Assembly: GCA_038212405.1 (NCBI GenBank)
Contig: JBBQUN010000295.1
Location: 1 to 5,617, forward strand
Source: JBBQUN01 sp038212405
GTDB taxonomy: Bacteria > Actinomycetota > Acidimicrobiia > Acidimicrobiales > SZUA-35
Direction of reading: 5' to 3'
Length of the DNA stretch: 5,617 nt
This document shows, piece by piece, positions 1-5,616 of this stretch; position 1 is the first letter of the stretch; every line of letters starts with the position of its first letter. The translations under genes were made by a program, and so were the position numbers. The notes below the pieces were generated by a model, which worked only from the letters and a program-made list of their open reading frames with translations, was not told where the DNA came from and did no database searches.

Positions 1-783
1 ACCGCTGTTCAAGAGCGCCTTGGACTGGAGCCCTTCGCGATCACTCATCAAGGCATCGGTGAACGACGAGCTCCAGCCCGGTTCGGGGCGCCACGCCGCG
101 ACCTTGGCCATTCGGTGATGTTCGGACCGATCGAGCCCGATGTGGAAGTCGGCACCGAGCGGCTCGGCAATCTGAGTGCGGAAGAACGTGCCCAGGCTCA
201 TGCCCGACACTCGACGCACGACCTCGCCAACCGTCCAGCCGAAGGTGAGCATGTGATAACCGTTGGCTTCGCCTGGCGTCCACCACGGCTCGGTTGCTTC
301 CAGCGCTCCGACCATGACATCCCAGTCGACGCAGTCGTGGGGGCCGAGGGGCCGGCGGATCGCCGGTAGTCCGAGCGAATGGTCGAGCGCCATTCGGATC
401 GTGGTTGGACCCGCTGACCCCGACACGTTGGCCGCCAGCAGCTCGGGCCAGACGTCGGCCATGGGAGCGTCGAGATCGACCTCGCCCCGGTCGGCGAGCA
501 GGTGGAGGCACGCAGCCGTCGCCGCCTTGGTGCAAGAGAACACCGTGACGAGTGTGTCGACCTGCCAGGGGATTGGGTCTTGTCCCTCTTTCAGTGCTGC
601 GGTGACCCCACCCCACAAGTCAACGACTCGCTCGCCATCGACCATGACAACGACGCTGGCACCCAGTTCGCCACGTTCGGCGAAGTTGCGTTCGAATTCC
701 TCACGGACGGCGCTGAAGTCGGAAAGGATGGTGCCCTGCACCAGCACTGTGTCGTCGGAGGTCGAAGGATCGTTGGTGCTCAT
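1..783 (-). CDS. Serine hydrolase, beta-lactamase/esterase family (PF00144 type), C-terminus cut by window edge
   Basis: The frame is open from ATG at 783-781 to position 1, giving 261 codons with no stop. An in-frame TAG lies four codons upstream of this ATG, with no start between, so the start is fixed. Seen: S-C-T-K at residues 83-86 fits the SxxK motif with nucleophile Ser83 and general base Lys86. A DHSLGLP stretch (134-140) matches the H-x-S/A-G-L-P turn of this family. G-Y-H at 175-177, followed by TFGW, fits the second catalytic motif, with Tyr176 as the likely catalytic tyrosine. There is no signal peptide or membrane segment, so the protein is probably cytoplasmic. Known of the family: members are esterases, peptidases or class C beta-lactamase relatives (EstB/LACTB-like), usually about 370-420 residues, so roughly the last third is missing here. 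The substrate cannot be told. It is transcribed away from the pst operon, and I see no functional link to it. A weak AGGG lies 7 bases before the start. Confidence 0.88.
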   Translation of the reverse strand, partial: MSTNDPSTSDDTVLVQGTILSDFSAVREEFERNFAERGELGASVVVMVDGERVVDLWGGVTAALKEGQDPIPWQVDTLVTVFSCTKAATAACLHLLADRGEVDLDAPMADVWPELLAANVSGSAGPTTIRMALDHSLGLPAIRRPLGPHDCVDWDVMVGALEATEPWWTPGEANGYHMLTFGWTVGEVVRRVSGMSLGTFFRTQIAEPLGADFHIGLDRSEHHRMAKVAAWRPEPGWSSSFTDALMSDREGLQSKALLNSG

Positions 784-902
784 TGGCGCACCCTATTGGA
801 ACGCTACCGATCGCTCCAGCCCGACGCCGATCGCCAGGTCGACCGCGGCTGTTGGGGTCGGGGCGTCGGATCGAACCTCGATCGATGTGACCGAGGTCGC
901 AT

Positions 903-968
903 GGTCACCGAGGTGTTGCCGTTTCAGCACCCGATGTTCACCTTGGCCCCCCTGGCGGTTCACTTCGT
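903..968 (+). promoter_or_regulatory. Phased PHO-box-like direct repeats (putative PhoP site of the pst operon)
   Basis: Three 11-base units lie on the same 11-base grid: GGTCACCGAGG at 903, GTTCACCTTGG at 936 and GTTCACTTCGT at 958. Start-to-start distances are 33 and 22. The intervening grid positions (914, 925, 947) are degenerate, though 925 keeps CACC at unit positions 4-7. The Streptomyces PhoP direct-repeat unit is known as roughly G(G/T)TCAYYYR(G/C)G, and the three units match it at 10, 10 and 9 of 11 positions. The location, 66-131 bases before pstS, is where such a site would act. Binding by a PhoP-like regulator is inferred, not shown. Confidence 0.6.
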
Positions 969-973
969 CCTCC

Positions 974-979
974 TAGCCT
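974..979 (+). promoter_or_regulatory. Possible -10 element for pstS
   Basis: TAGCCT fits the loose TANNNT -10 pattern of actinobacterial housekeeping promoters. It begins 5 bases after the last PHO-like unit. The -35 position (about 951-956) has no recognisable hexamer, which fits a promoter that depends on an activator bound at the adjacent repeats. Such hexamers arise easily by chance, so the call is weak. Confidence 0.3.
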
Positions 980-1019
980 CATTGGAGTCGGGCAGGACCT
1001 GACGAAGAAACCAAGACCT

Positions 1020-1027
1020 AGGAGAGG
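1020..1027 (+). promoter_or_regulatory. Ribosome binding site of pstS
   Basis: AGGAGAGG ends 6 bases before the ATG at 1034. It is a strong Shine-Dalgarno match at good spacing, which supports this start and high translation, as expected for an abundant binding protein. Confidence 0.8.
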
Positions 1028-1033
1028 TTCACC

Positions 1034-2137
1034 ATGACCAACTCGAGTGCCCAAGGCGGGCGCTTCCTGAAGATCACTTCGCTGCTTGCTGCGCTGGCGC
1101 TCACCGCCGCTGCCTGTGGCAGCGATTCCGACACCGCAACCGACGCTGGCGACACCGAAACGACCGAGGCCGGGACCGAAACCACTGATGCTGAAGAGTC
1201 AGGCGACGATGCAGACGCCGGCGCCGACATGAGTGAACTGTCGGGCAGCGTCTTCATTTCCGGTTCGTCCACCGTCGAGCCGATCTCGATCAGGGTGGCC
1301 GAGTCGTTCGAGTCGGTGGCCCCCGATGTCATCGTCGACGTCGAAGGTCCCGGCACCGGCGACGGATTCAAGAAGTTCTGCGAGGGTGAATCCGATATCT
1401 CCGATGCCTCTCGGCCGATCAAGGACGAAGAGGCTGAAGTATGTGCCGAAGCCGGCATCGAGTTCATCGAACTCCGTGTCGCCATCGACGGCATCTCCGT
1501 GGTGACCTCGCCCGAGAACGAAGCAGTTGCCTGCTTGAATTTCGTCGACCTCTACGCCCTCGTCGGCCCGGAGTCCGAAGGCTTCTCCAAGTGGAGCGAT
1601 GGCCAGACCATTGCGACGGAGCTCGGATCTGACACCGTCCTCCCCGACGCCGACCTGCTGGTGACGGCACCGGGCGCCGAGTCGGGTACCTACGACAGCT
1701 TCATCGAGATCGTTCTCGAGGATTCAGCCGAAACTCGGGAGCAGGAGGCCACGACCCGCACCGACTACAGCTCATCGGCCGATGACAACACCATCGTGTC
1801 CAACGTCGCAGCCAACCCGACCTCGTTCGGATGGGTCGGCTTCGCCTTCGCCGATCTGAACCGGGACTCGCTGAAACTGATCCCGATTGCCTCTGAGCCC
1901 GGTGGCGATTGCATCGACCCCACAGTCGAGACCATCGCTTCTGGTGAGTACCCGATCAGCCGTTCGCTCTACATCTATGTGAGCAAGAACAAGCTGGCCG
2001 AGAACCCGGCGCTTGCGGCCTACGTCGATCACTACGTGACGGTCGGTCTCGATGAGTCAGCCGCAGAGGCCGACTACGTCGAACTGGGCGATGACGCCAA
2101 GGCGGAGACCCGAGCTGCTTGGGATGCCGGACGCTGA
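1034..2137 (+). CDS. pstS: Phosphate ABC transporter substrate-binding lipoprotein PstS
   Basis: Captures inorganic phosphate outside the cytoplasmic membrane and hands it to PstC/PstA. It has 367 residues. A lipoprotein signal peptide spans 1-27 (R10 and K13, then a hydrophobic LLAALALTAAA run), with lipid-anchor Cys28. An acidic Thr/Asp/Glu/Ala tether follows (about 30-68). The binding domain begins near 70 with ISGSSTVEP (75-83), whose GSST loop contacts phosphate in this family. Next come GTGDGFKKFC (107-116), DISDASRPI (121-129) and ESGTYDSF (216-223), then a TRTDYSSSADDN stretch (241-252). This pattern resembles the cyanobacterial SphX/PstS-like branch more than E. coli PstS: the arginine found four residues before SGT in E. 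coli is Pro213 here. Four further cysteines (116, 137, 167, 293) could form disulfides. It is the first gene of pstSCAB, preceded by PHO-box-like repeats and followed by a strong hairpin. Function is confident; the branch assignment is from memory of family motifs. Confidence 0.96.
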   Translation: MTNSSAQGGRFLKITSLLAALALTAAACGSDSDTATDAGDTETTEAGTETTDAEESGDDADAGADMSELSGSVFISGSSTVEPISIRVAESFESVAPDVIVDVEGPGTGDGFKKFCEGESDISDASRPIKDEEAEVCAEAGIEFIELRVAIDGISVVTSPENEAVACLNFVDLYALVGPESEGFSKWSDGQTIATELGSDTVLPDADLLVTAPGAESGTYDSFIEIVLEDSAETREQEATTRTDYSSSADDNTIVSNVAANPTSFGWVGFAFADLNRDSLKLIPIASEPGGDCIDPTVETIASGEYPISRSLYIYVSKNKLAENPALAAYVDHYVTVGLDESAAEADYVELGDDAKAETRAAWDAGR

Positions 2138-2178
2138 TCACGACCGCGACTCGCTGGTACAACCGGCGAGTTTCGTTG

Positions 2179-2217
2179 ACGGCCGCTCCGAAGTGAACTT
2201 CACTTCGGAGCGGCCGT
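2179..2217 (+). terminator. Strong intercistronic hairpin between pstS and pstC (possible attenuator or RNA stabiliser)
   Basis: Arms 2179-2197 and 2199-2217 are perfect 19-base reverse complements around the single base at 2198. In RNA this gives an 18-bp stem with a 3-base loop, and G2178-U2218 could add a wobble pair. Only TTT at 2217-2219 follows, so it is not a canonical full terminator. It begins 42 bases after the pstS stop and ends 31 bases before pstC. A partial terminator, or a block to 3' exonucleases that preserves pstS mRNA, would explain the excess of binding protein over permease expected for such operons. That role is inference; the repeat is directly visible. Confidence 0.65.
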
Positions 2218-2248
2218 TTGTCCGACCACGAGACAAGAGAAAGCGACC

Positions 2249-3184
2249 ATGACAGCACCAACACTCGACCCGCTCGGCGGGCTCGCAGGATCCGGTACCC
2301 GGCGCCGCAAAGAGGCACGAGTGCGTCGCACGGTGTTCTCCGCAGCGGCGGTCTCGATCCTGATCAGCGGGTTGATCGTCGCTTCACTGATCACCGAGGC
2401 GCTCCGCTTTCTCCTCGAGGTCGATTTCGCCGAACTGTGGTCCTCGAGCGGCTGGATCCCTCGCCAGAATCACTTCGACTTCATCACGATTCTCGTGGCC
2501 TCGTTGTGGGTCACCGTCATCGCCATCTTGTTCGCCGCTCCGCTCGGACTCGCCTCGGCGGTGTACCTCTCGGAGTACGCAAGGCCTCGGGTCCGATCGC
2601 TGCTCAAGCCGATCCTCGAGGTGCTGGCCGGCATCCCCTCGGTGGTGGTCGGCTACTTCGCCCTCCAGTTCATCAACCCCGACCTCGTCACCAACGTCTT
2701 CACCTCGGCCAACCGAGCCGGCAACATGATCGCTGCCGGCATCGGCGTCGGCATCTTGACGATTCCCCTGATCGCCTCGATCAGCGAAGACGCCCTCTCG
2801 TCGGTGCCGATGAACCTCCGCGAAGCCTCGGCCGGGGTCGGGGCGCGAAAGATGACCACCACGATCCGGGTGGTGATCCCGGCTGCGGTGTCCGGCCTCA
2901 CCGCCGCCTTCATCATCGCCATCTCGCGAGCGATCGGCGAAACCATGGTGGTGTTCATCGCCGGCGGTGCCGCCGACAGCGCCCCCCGAGTGCTCGAACC
3001 CACCGGCGGCAGCCTGACCATGACCGCGGCAATGGCATCGGTTGCCTCCGGCACCGACAACGTGGCCGGCGTCGGCCCCACCTTCCAGAGCCTGTTCTTC
3101 GTCGGTCTGGTGCTGTTCCTCGTCACCCTCATGCTGAACGTCGTCGCCACAAGGTTCGTCAACCGTTTCCGCCAGGCCTACTAG
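2249..3184 (+). CDS. pstC: Phosphate ABC transporter permease PstC
   Basis: One of the two membrane subunits of the phosphate importer, pairing with PstA and contacting PstB. It has 311 residues, normal for PstC. A basic cytoplasmic N-terminus (RRRKEARVRR, 18-27) precedes about six hydrophobic segments near 30-50, 80-105, 122-142, 160-178, 208-230 and 278-300. The APLGLASAVYLSEYA stretch (97-111) and AGIPSVVVGYFAL (127-139) are typical of PstC/PstA permeases. The EAA coupling loop that docks on the ATPase lies at about 191-213 (REASAGVGARK, ending with IPAA), followed by AISRAIGETM. A purine-rich AGAGAAAG at 2236-2243 lies 5 bases before the ATG and is a moderate ribosome site. Transcription probably reads through the upstream hairpin from the pstS promoter, as I see no convincing separate promoter. 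The frame is intact. I separate PstC from PstA by gene order and by the SEYARPR and FVNRFRQAY motifs. Confidence 0.95.
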   Translation: MTAPTLDPLGGLAGSGTRRRKEARVRRTVFSAAAVSILISGLIVASLITEALRFLLEVDFAELWSSSGWIPRQNHFDFITILVASLWVTVIAILFAAPLGLASAVYLSEYARPRVRSLLKPILEVLAGIPSVVVGYFALQFINPDLVTNVFTSANRAGNMIAAGIGVGILTIPLIASISEDALSSVPMNLREASAGVGARKMTTTIRVVIPAAVSGLTAAFIIAISRAIGETMVVFIAGGAADSAPRVLEPTGGSLTMTAAMASVASGTDNVAGVGPTFQSLFFVGLVLFLVTLMLNVVATRFVNRFRQAY

Positions 3185-3194
3185 GAGCATTTCC

Positions 3195-4133
3195 ATGGCA
3201 ACGATTCAGGTAGACGCAAAGCGCCACGTCGAGATCGGTCTGGGCAAGAAGACCGACTGGGCCGGCGCGATCTTCAAGATCAGCTTGATCGGGTCGATCC
3301 TCTTCACACTCCTCATCTTGTTGGTACTGCTGCAACAGGTGGCAACTGACGGCTGGTCTGTTCTCACCACTCGTTTCGGCGATTTCGTGAGCGGCACGCT
3401 TCGCTCCGATCCGGGCGAGGCCGGTATCAAGCAGGGTCTCCAGGGAACCTTCTGGTTGGCGATCATCACCGCCGGGGTCGCCTTCCCACTCGGTATCGGC
3501 GCCGCGATCTACCTCGAGGAATACGCCGACCGGTCCAGCCGCGTGGCTCGGTTCATCGACCTGAACATCCGCAACCTGGCAGGTGTGCCCTCGGTCGTCT
3601 ACGGCATCCTCGGGCTCACCATCTTCGTGCGAGCTCTCGGGCCTCTCACCGGAGGTCCGACCCCGCTGGCCGCAGGTCTCACACTCGCCGCACTGGTGCT
3701 ACCGATCGTCATCATCACCTCGGCCGAGGCGCTTCGCTCGACGCCCCAGCCACTGCGAGAAGCGGCCATTGGTGTCGGGGCGACGAAATGGGAGTCGATC
3801 AAGGACCACATCTTGCCGTATGCGGCTCCGGGCATCCTGACCGGGACGCTGCTCTCGCTGGCGCGTGCCGCCGGCGAAGCGGCGCCACTGCTGCTCGTCG
3901 GAGCGATCACCGGGCGTCTGGGTGGCAACTACGGATTGACCGACGTCAGCCAGGTCCGAGAGCGATTCACCGCCATGCCCATCGTCATCACATCCTGGGC
4001 GAAGCAGCCACAGCAAGAGTTCAAAGTCGACAACGCCGCTGCCGCGATCGTGATTCTGATCTTGTTCGTCCTCCTCCTCAATAGCGTGGCAATCCTGCTG
4101 CGCAACCGATTCGAACGAAAGCGCGCAGGGTGA
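3195..4133 (+). CDS. pstA: Phosphate ABC transporter permease PstA
   Basis: Second membrane subunit of the phosphate importer. It has 312 residues. A hydrophobic helix at about 27-49 is followed by an extracytoplasmic segment (50-80). The permease domain follows, with helices near 84-106, 128-146, 155-177, 208-237 and 280-302. Family signatures seen are GIGAAIYLEEYA (100-111), NLAGVPSVVYGILGL (127-141) and the EAA loop REAAIGVGATKWESIKDHILPYAAPG (188-213), then ARAAGEAAPLLLVGA (223-237), which is characteristic of PstA. The start is supported by AGGAG at 3183-3187, which overlaps the pstC stop codon and sits 7 bases before the ATG. That arrangement suggests translational coupling to pstC. The stop TGA (4131-4133) overlaps the longest pstB reading frame. 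It is a complete gene with no oddities. Confidence 0.95.
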   Translation: MATIQVDAKRHVEIGLGKKTDWAGAIFKISLIGSILFTLLILLVLLQQVATDGWSVLTTRFGDFVSGTLRSDPGEAGIKQGLQGTFWLAIITAGVAFPLGIGAAIYLEEYADRSSRVARFIDLNIRNLAGVPSVVYGILGLTIFVRALGPLTGGPTPLAAGLTLAALVLPIVIITSAEALRSTPQPLREAAIGVGATKWESIKDHILPYAAPGILTGTLLSLARAAGEAAPLLLVGAITGRLGGNYGLTDVSQVRERFTAMPIVITSWAKQPQQEFKVDNAAAAIVILILFVLLLNSVAILLRNRFERKRAG

Positions 4134-5002
4134 GTTCAGTGAGTGATCAACGGAGTATCAACGTGACCGATCGAACAAAGCCCACCGTCGAGCAGAAGCC
4201 CTCCGACATCGAGGTGACGACGAGCAGTGTCCTCGATGTGCAGGACCTCTCGGTGTTCTACGGCGGCTTCCGGGCGGTGCGAGACGTCCAGCTGCCGATC
4301 CGTGAGCATGAGATCACAGCGATGATCGGACCGTCTGGTTGTGGGAAGTCGACCGTCTTGCGTTGCATGAACCGGATGAATGATCTGATTCCGTCGGCTC
4401 GAGTCGAGGGTCGAGTCACCTTTCGTGGTGTAGACCTCTATGATCCCCGAGTCGACGCCGTCGAAGTGCGTCGACGCGTTGGCATGGTCTTTCAGAAGCC
4501 GAACCCGTTCCCGAAGTCGATCTACGACAACATCGTCTATGGCCCCAAGATCGCCGGCGTCGCCAAGTCCGAGTTCGATGGAATCGTCGAGAACTCACTG
4601 CGAAAGGCGGCGCTGTGGGACGAAGTGAAAGATCGCCTGAAGGACTCTGCCCTTGGGTTGTCAGGTGGCCAGCAGCAGCGTCTGTGCATCGCTCGGGCCA
4701 TTGCCACCAGTCCCGAAGTCTTGCTGATGGACGAGCCCTGCTCGGCGCTCGACCCGATCGCCACTGGCTTCATCGAAGATCTCATGCAGGAGATCAAGAA
4801 CGAATACACGATTGTGATCGTGACGCACAACATGCAGCAGGCGGCTCGGGTCAGCGACACCACGGCGTTCTTCACTGCCGAGGTCGATTCGGAGAACGAC
4901 CGTCGGACCGGTCTGCTGGTCGAGCACGATCTGACCTCGACGATCTTCTCGCACCCCTCCGACCAGCGCACCGAGAACTATGTGACCGGCCGTTTCGGTT
5001 GA
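4130..5002 (+). CDS. pstB: Phosphate ABC transporter ATP-binding protein PstB
   Basis: Cytoplasmic ATPase that powers phosphate import through PstC/PstA. With the longest frame it has 290 residues. Seen: Walker A GPSGCGKST (67-75), Q-loop Gln122 in FQKPNPFPKS (a PstB hallmark), signature LSGGQQQR (177-184), Walker B VLLMDEP (197-203), D-loop SALD (205-208), H-loop His233, and the C-terminal TENYVTGRFG (281-290) typical of PstB. A short insert near 250-262 (EVDSENDRR) precedes LLVEHD, as in other actinobacterial PstB proteins from memory. The start is uncertain. GTG at 4130 forms a 4-base GTGA overlap with the pstA stop. GTG at 4139 has AGGGTGAG upstream. GTG at 4163 has the cleanest ribosome site (GGAG, 7-base gap) and would give 279 residues. 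PstB proteins usually have about 250-280 residues and the homologous domain starts near residue 34, so 4163 is plausible. All ATPase motifs are intact. Confidence 0.95.
   Translation: MSSVSDQRSINVTDRTKPTVEQKPSDIEVTTSSVLDVQDLSVFYGGFRAVRDVQLPIREHEITAMIGPSGCGKSTVLRCMNRMNDLIPSARVEGRVTFRGVDLYDPRVDAVEVRRRVGMVFQKPNPFPKSIYDNIVYGPKIAGVAKSEFDGIVENSLRKAALWDEVKDRLKDSALGLSGGQQQRLCIARAIATSPEVLLMDEPCSALDPIATGFIEDLMQEIKNEYTIVIVTHNMQQAARVSDTTAFFTAEVDSENDRRTGLLVEHDLTSTIFSHPSDQRTENYVTGRFG
4152..4155 (+). promoter_or_regulatory. Candidate ribosome binding site favouring a pstB start at 4163
   Basis: GGAG is separated by 7 bases from an in-frame GTG at 4163. The longest-frame GTG at 4130 lacks an upstream match this good. 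This bears on which of three in-frame GTG codons (4130, 4139, 4163) is used. If 4163 is right, pstA and pstB are separated by 29 bases rather than overlapping. Confidence 0.45.
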
Positions 5003-5027
5003 TGTCAGCCGAATTCGATGGTGAGGG

Positions 5028-5081
5028 CGATCACCAACGGTGACAGATCGCCACATGGATGATGATATCCGTTGGTGATTG
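5028..5081 (+). repeat. Inverted repeat downstream of pstB
   Basis: Positions 5030-5040 (ATCACCAACGG) are the exact reverse complement of 5069-5079. In RNA a G5029-U5080 wobble and C5028-G5081 extend the stem to 13 bp around a 28-base loop. It starts 25 bases after the pstB stop. No T-run follows, so it is not a standard intrinsic terminator. It may protect the 3' end of the operon mRNA or be a protein-binding dyad; which of these cannot be told. Confidence 0.5.
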
Positions 5082-5240
5082 GGACGAAGGAACCATTTAC
5101 GAACGGCTGGATTTGTGGTGTAGTGAACCACGTACCAACTTGGCCTTGGTGGTCTCCACCAGCCGAAACCGGTGCAGTGCAACGCGCAAATAGCGACAAC
5201 GAGGAACAACACAGCAAACAATAGTGTAGAGAACGGTGAT

Positions 5241-5290
5241 GCCCTGGGCGCTCCGGTGACTCAGGGCCAAGTGCCAAGCCTGACTTGGCA
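5241..5290 (+). promoter_or_regulatory. Two tandem hairpins in the leader of the small basic protein gene
   Basis: Hairpin 1: 5241-5248 pairs with 5260-5267 (8 bp including one G-U, 11-base loop). Hairpin 2: TGCCAAG at 5272-5278 pairs with CTTGGCA at 5284-5290 (7 bp, CCTGA loop) and ends 3 bases before the ribosome site. GCCAAG occurs twice (5266-5271 and 5273-5278), so CTTGGC at 5284-5289 could pair with either copy. The alternative would break into hairpin 1. A regulatory leader RNA is possible but unproven; short stems like these can arise by chance. Confidence 0.35.
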
Positions 5291-5293
5291 GAT

Positions 5294-5298
5294 AGGAG
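5294..5298 (+). promoter_or_regulatory. Ribosome binding site of the small basic protein gene
   Basis: AGGAG lies 9 bases before GTG at 5308. It supports the GTG start and argues that the downstream frame is a real gene. Confidence 0.65.
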
Positions 5299-5307
5299 CG
5301 AGTTCCT

Positions 5308-5616
5308 GTGAGTACACGCCATCGGACCGATGCCCTTCGATCGGAAAAGGCCGACGAGATCCTTCTCCGCCCGGACAAGGTTCTGCGCTCCAAGGAACAC
5401 CGCAAGGCTCGGCATCGAGCAAGCCAAGAGATGCACACCGTGGCCGATCCCGAGGCCGTGGTCTTCACCAGGCCCCAATTCGATCGTCCACCCAGAGTGA
5501 AACCAAGGGCAAAGAAGCAGCCCCGGCACTGGAAGACCAAGGCGTGGAAACGCCGTACCGTCGAGCGCCGCCGTCGCAACCTCGAGCAAATGCGTCTGCT
5601 GGAAGAAGCAGCCTGA
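5308..5616 (+). CDS. Small, highly basic hypothetical protein
   Basis: I do not recognise this protein. It has 102 residues from GTG 5308 to TGA 5614-5616. By my count there are 20 Arg and 10 Lys against 14 Asp/Glu, a net charge near +16. There is no signal peptide or membrane segment. Residues 1-45 look helical and mixed in charge (LRSEKADEILLRPDKVLRSKEHRK). A Pro/Val/Phe-containing middle follows (47-67). The C-terminal part has a basic-aromatic HWKTKAWKRR (74-83) leading into a likely helix ERRRRNLEQMRLLEEA (86-101). Such a composition suggests binding to nucleic acid or the ribosome, but no known ribosomal-protein motif is visible. The AGGAG ribosome site and gene-like start support it as real. 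It is separated from pstB by 305 bases with hairpins, so it is probably a separate transcription unit. A non-coding frame with chance high-GC openness is the main alternative. Confidence 0.7.
   Translation: MSTRHRTDALRSEKADEILLRPDKVLRSKEHRKARHRASQEMHTVADPEAVVFTRPQFDRPPRVKPRAKKQPRHWKTKAWKRRTVERRRRNLEQMRLLEEAA

Larger units (their letters stand above)
5003..5307 (+). other. Gene-free region after pstB
   Basis: This stretch of 305 bases is less GC-rich than the flanking genes, especially near 5190-5235, and I see no credible gene in it. It holds an inverted repeat at 5028-5081, a small TGGTGG/CCACCA hairpin at 5147-5161, a possible -10 (TAGTGT, 5222-5227) without a convincing -35, and two tandem hairpins at 5241-5290 ahead of the next gene. 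No tRNA, no U-tract terminator and no phoU were found. A long - strand frame crosses it, but it has no recognisable protein features and antisenses the downstream gene. Confidence 0.6.

Noticed and set aside
41..616. A 191-codon frame on the - strand
   Set aside because: It lies in a different frame of the serine hydrolase gene. The hydrolase frame carries SxxK and GYH motifs, while this one is Arg/Pro/Gly-rich with no family features.
866..880. A GGTTCGATCC stretch on the - strand resembling a tRNA T-arm
   Set aside because: The flanking bases do not form a 5-bp T-stem, and no acceptor or anticodon arms are found around it.
263..1002. Long + strand frames (263-976 and 502-1002) over the hydrolase and promoter region
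   Set aside because: They are antisense shadows of the hydrolase that run into the promoter. Their composition is low-complexity Ser/Arg/Thr typical of high-GC shadow frames.
2218..3213. A 331-codon + strand frame overlapping pstC
   Set aside because: It is Arg/His/Pro-rich shadow translation of pstC, which has clear permease motifs in its own frame.
5002..5043. A 13-codon frame whose ATG overlaps the pstB stop (TGATG)
   Set aside because: It is too short to support as a gene. I considered a decayed phoU start, but the following sequence shows no PhoU-like reading in any frame.
5122..5128. AGTGAAC, a single PHO-like core on the - strand
   Set aside because: It is a lone heptamer with no good neighbour on an 11-base grid, so it is expected by chance.
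5005..5589. A 194-codon - strand frame spanning the region after pstB and the small basic gene
   Set aside because: It shows no domain or signal and is antisense to a frame with a good ribosome site. Its apparent openness extends over sequence with intergenic character.
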